Made by a program: the position numbers and the translations under genes. A stretch of DNA of 7,895 bases from the NCBI GenBank assembly GCA_050259035.1, contig JBLMZW010000151.1, forward strand, positions 1-7,895, written 5' to 3'. The notes under the pieces were generated by a model. The model did no database searches. It was not told where the DNA came from and saw nothing but the letters and a program-made list of their open reading frames with translations. The DNA is from JBLMZW01 sp050259035 (GTDB taxonomy: Bacteria > Bacillota > Syntrophomonadia > Syntrophomonadales > DTU052). Below are positions 7,701 to 7,895 of the stretch, piece after piece (the first letter of the stretch is position 1; each line of letters starts with the position of its first letter).

Positions 7701-7895
7701 CTTTGGAAGCCCGCAACAAACGCAATAAAAAGGGTGAGTCCTGGGGAACCTTTACCCTGGAGGATTTCGCGGGCCGGGTGGAAGTTATGGTATTCCCTTC
7801 CATTTACCGGTCTTGTTGTGATACTATCAAAGGTGAGGGAGCCATTACTTTAGAAGGCAAACTCATTAATAACGAGGAAGAATTAAAGGTAATAG
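4760..7895 (+). CDS. dnaE: DNA polymerase III alpha subunit (DnaE), 3' partial
   Basis: DnaE polymerises DNA at the replication fork and acts in the cytoplasm with the sliding clamp. ATG at 4760 opens 1045 uninterrupted codons to the window edge; the family is about 1100-1170 residues, so only the C-terminus is missing. The N-terminal PHP domain keeps all nine expected metal ligands: H8, H10, D17, H42, E67, H88, C138, D206, H208. The polymerase core shows GPGRGSAAGS (355-364), the catalytic aspartates D399 and D401 in PDIDVDF, and the third, D550, in KMDILGLRTLT (E. coli D401, D403, D555). RPGPLGSG begins at R630 and GFNKSHSAAYA at 741. A helix-hairpin-helix segment (FGLGAIKNVG, from about 818) is followed by a clamp-binding QLSLF at 904-908. 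An OB-fold begins near 975 (VRMAGL...WGTFTLED). It is not PolC, which has an inserted exonuclease domain. In Firmicutes with PolC, DnaE usually extends primers before handover; whether PolC exists here cannot be seen. It sits one base after the ybaK-like gene. Confidence 0.97.
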   Translation, partial: MNPFVHLHVHSEYSLLDGAVRIKDLVRKAAELEMPAVALTDHGVMYGVVDFYKEARKAGIKPIIGFEAYVARRNRMDRVPGLDDDQFHMVLLAANQKGYRNLMQLCSRAFTEGFYYKPRIDRELLEKYHEGLIALSGCLAGEIQDLLLHGRAAEADATAGYFKELFGPDNFFLELQDHGIPEQIIINRELVTLGQRVGLPLVATNDVHYLEHGDAFIQDVLLCIQTAKLLSDENRMRFPSPEFYFKSRAEMESLFREIPIALDNTVSIAERCQVEMDFGHFYLPNFELPPGETPESYLRSLVYQKIDQKVPGYGDDVVSRVDYELDVINRMGFAGYFLIVQDLVNWSRGNGIAVGPGRGSAAGSMVSYILDITTINPMSYNLLFERFLNPERVSMPDIDVDFCFEKRDQVIDYIVKKYGSDRVAQIITFGTMAARGAIRDVGRVLDYSYAETDSIARLIPSELGVSLERSLQMVPELADRYNNDYQVKRLIDTARSLEGMPRHSSIHAAGVVIGQDELTGLLPLQKIGDGHVVTQFTKETVEEIGLLKMDILGLRTLTVIRRTLEILEETRGIKLDIDRLPLDDQRAYELISSGDTTGVFQLESDGFKRLLIEMQPSRFEDIIALNALYRPGPLGSGMVEDFINRKYGRQKIEYVAPGLEPILAETYGVILYQEQVMQIASQLAGFSMGEADGLRRAMGKKKPKEIIEQRDKFVQGASNNKIKEDVASYLFDLMVNFAGYGFNKSHSAAYAMVTYQTAFLKAHYPVEYMCAFLTSVIDNQDRVVFYIKECRRLGIEILPPDINESLHTFTVSMGRIRFGLGAIKNVGEAAISSIIAARKKGPFTSLFDFCQRVDLRQVNKRVLENLILAGCFDGLEGSRRENLAIMDECLELATRMRETQDSGQLSLFGAEDRMPDEPKLIPLGEFPAREKLKREKEVLGFYVSQTPLEEYREVLPLVAADTTAELTHMEDGSAVRMAGLALEARNKRNKKGESWGTFTLEDFAGRVEVMVFPSIYRSCCDTIKGEGAITLEGKLINNEEELKVI

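Noticed and set aside
7614..7853. 79-codon plus-strand frame near the right edge
   Set aside because: It overlaps the dnaE OB-fold coding region in a different frame and encodes an Arg/Trp-rich shadow sequence.
4760..7895. Possible frameshift or nonsense mutation in dnaE
   Set aside because: Codon-by-codon translation stays in one frame with all family motifs in order; it lacks a stop only because the window ends.

Overview
The window shows ordinary chromosomal gene content from what is most likely an anaerobic Firmicute, probably a Clostridia member close to the butyrate-metabolising Syntrophomonadaceae. This placement is inference. It rests on strong GGGGAGG-type ribosome binding sites, two GTG starts, a Firmicute-type YbaK/YwhH-like protein, a DnaE with a complete PHP metal site, and a CoA-transferase closely resembling clostridial butyryl-CoA:acetate / 4-hydroxybutyrate CoA-transferases. 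I saw no mobile elements, CRISPR arrays, tRNA or rRNA genes, or phage genes.

Layout. Positions 1-1748 (+) hold the 3' part of a DUF255/YyaL-family protein (thioredoxin-like N-terminus plus alpha-toroid). Its first ~100 codons lie before the window. Two bases further on, converging with it, is a radical SAM protein on the minus strand (1751-2629). A 279-bp divergent intergenic region (2630-2908) follows. It carries ribosome binding sites for both flanking genes and a good sigma-A-like promoter (TTTACA-N17-TAGAAT) reading rightward.

Rightward from there run three co-directional genes: a 449-residue CoA-transferase (2909-4258), a 154-residue YbaK/EbsC-family aminoacyl-tRNA deacylase (4294-4758), and dnaE (4760 to beyond the right edge). 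The gaps are 35 nt and 1 nt, with no visible terminator between them, so they could form one transcription unit. I translated dnaE codon by codon: it is open and in frame for 1045 codons and leaves the window before its stop, so about the last 100 residues are missing.

How the genes work together. The YbaK-like protein (translation quality control) and DnaE (replication) are housekeeping functions. The CoA-transferase is central to butyrate/acetate energy metabolism in such anaerobes. Their adjacency looks like a housekeeping cluster rather than a dedicated system. I found no convincing new biological system; the findings below are modest observations.
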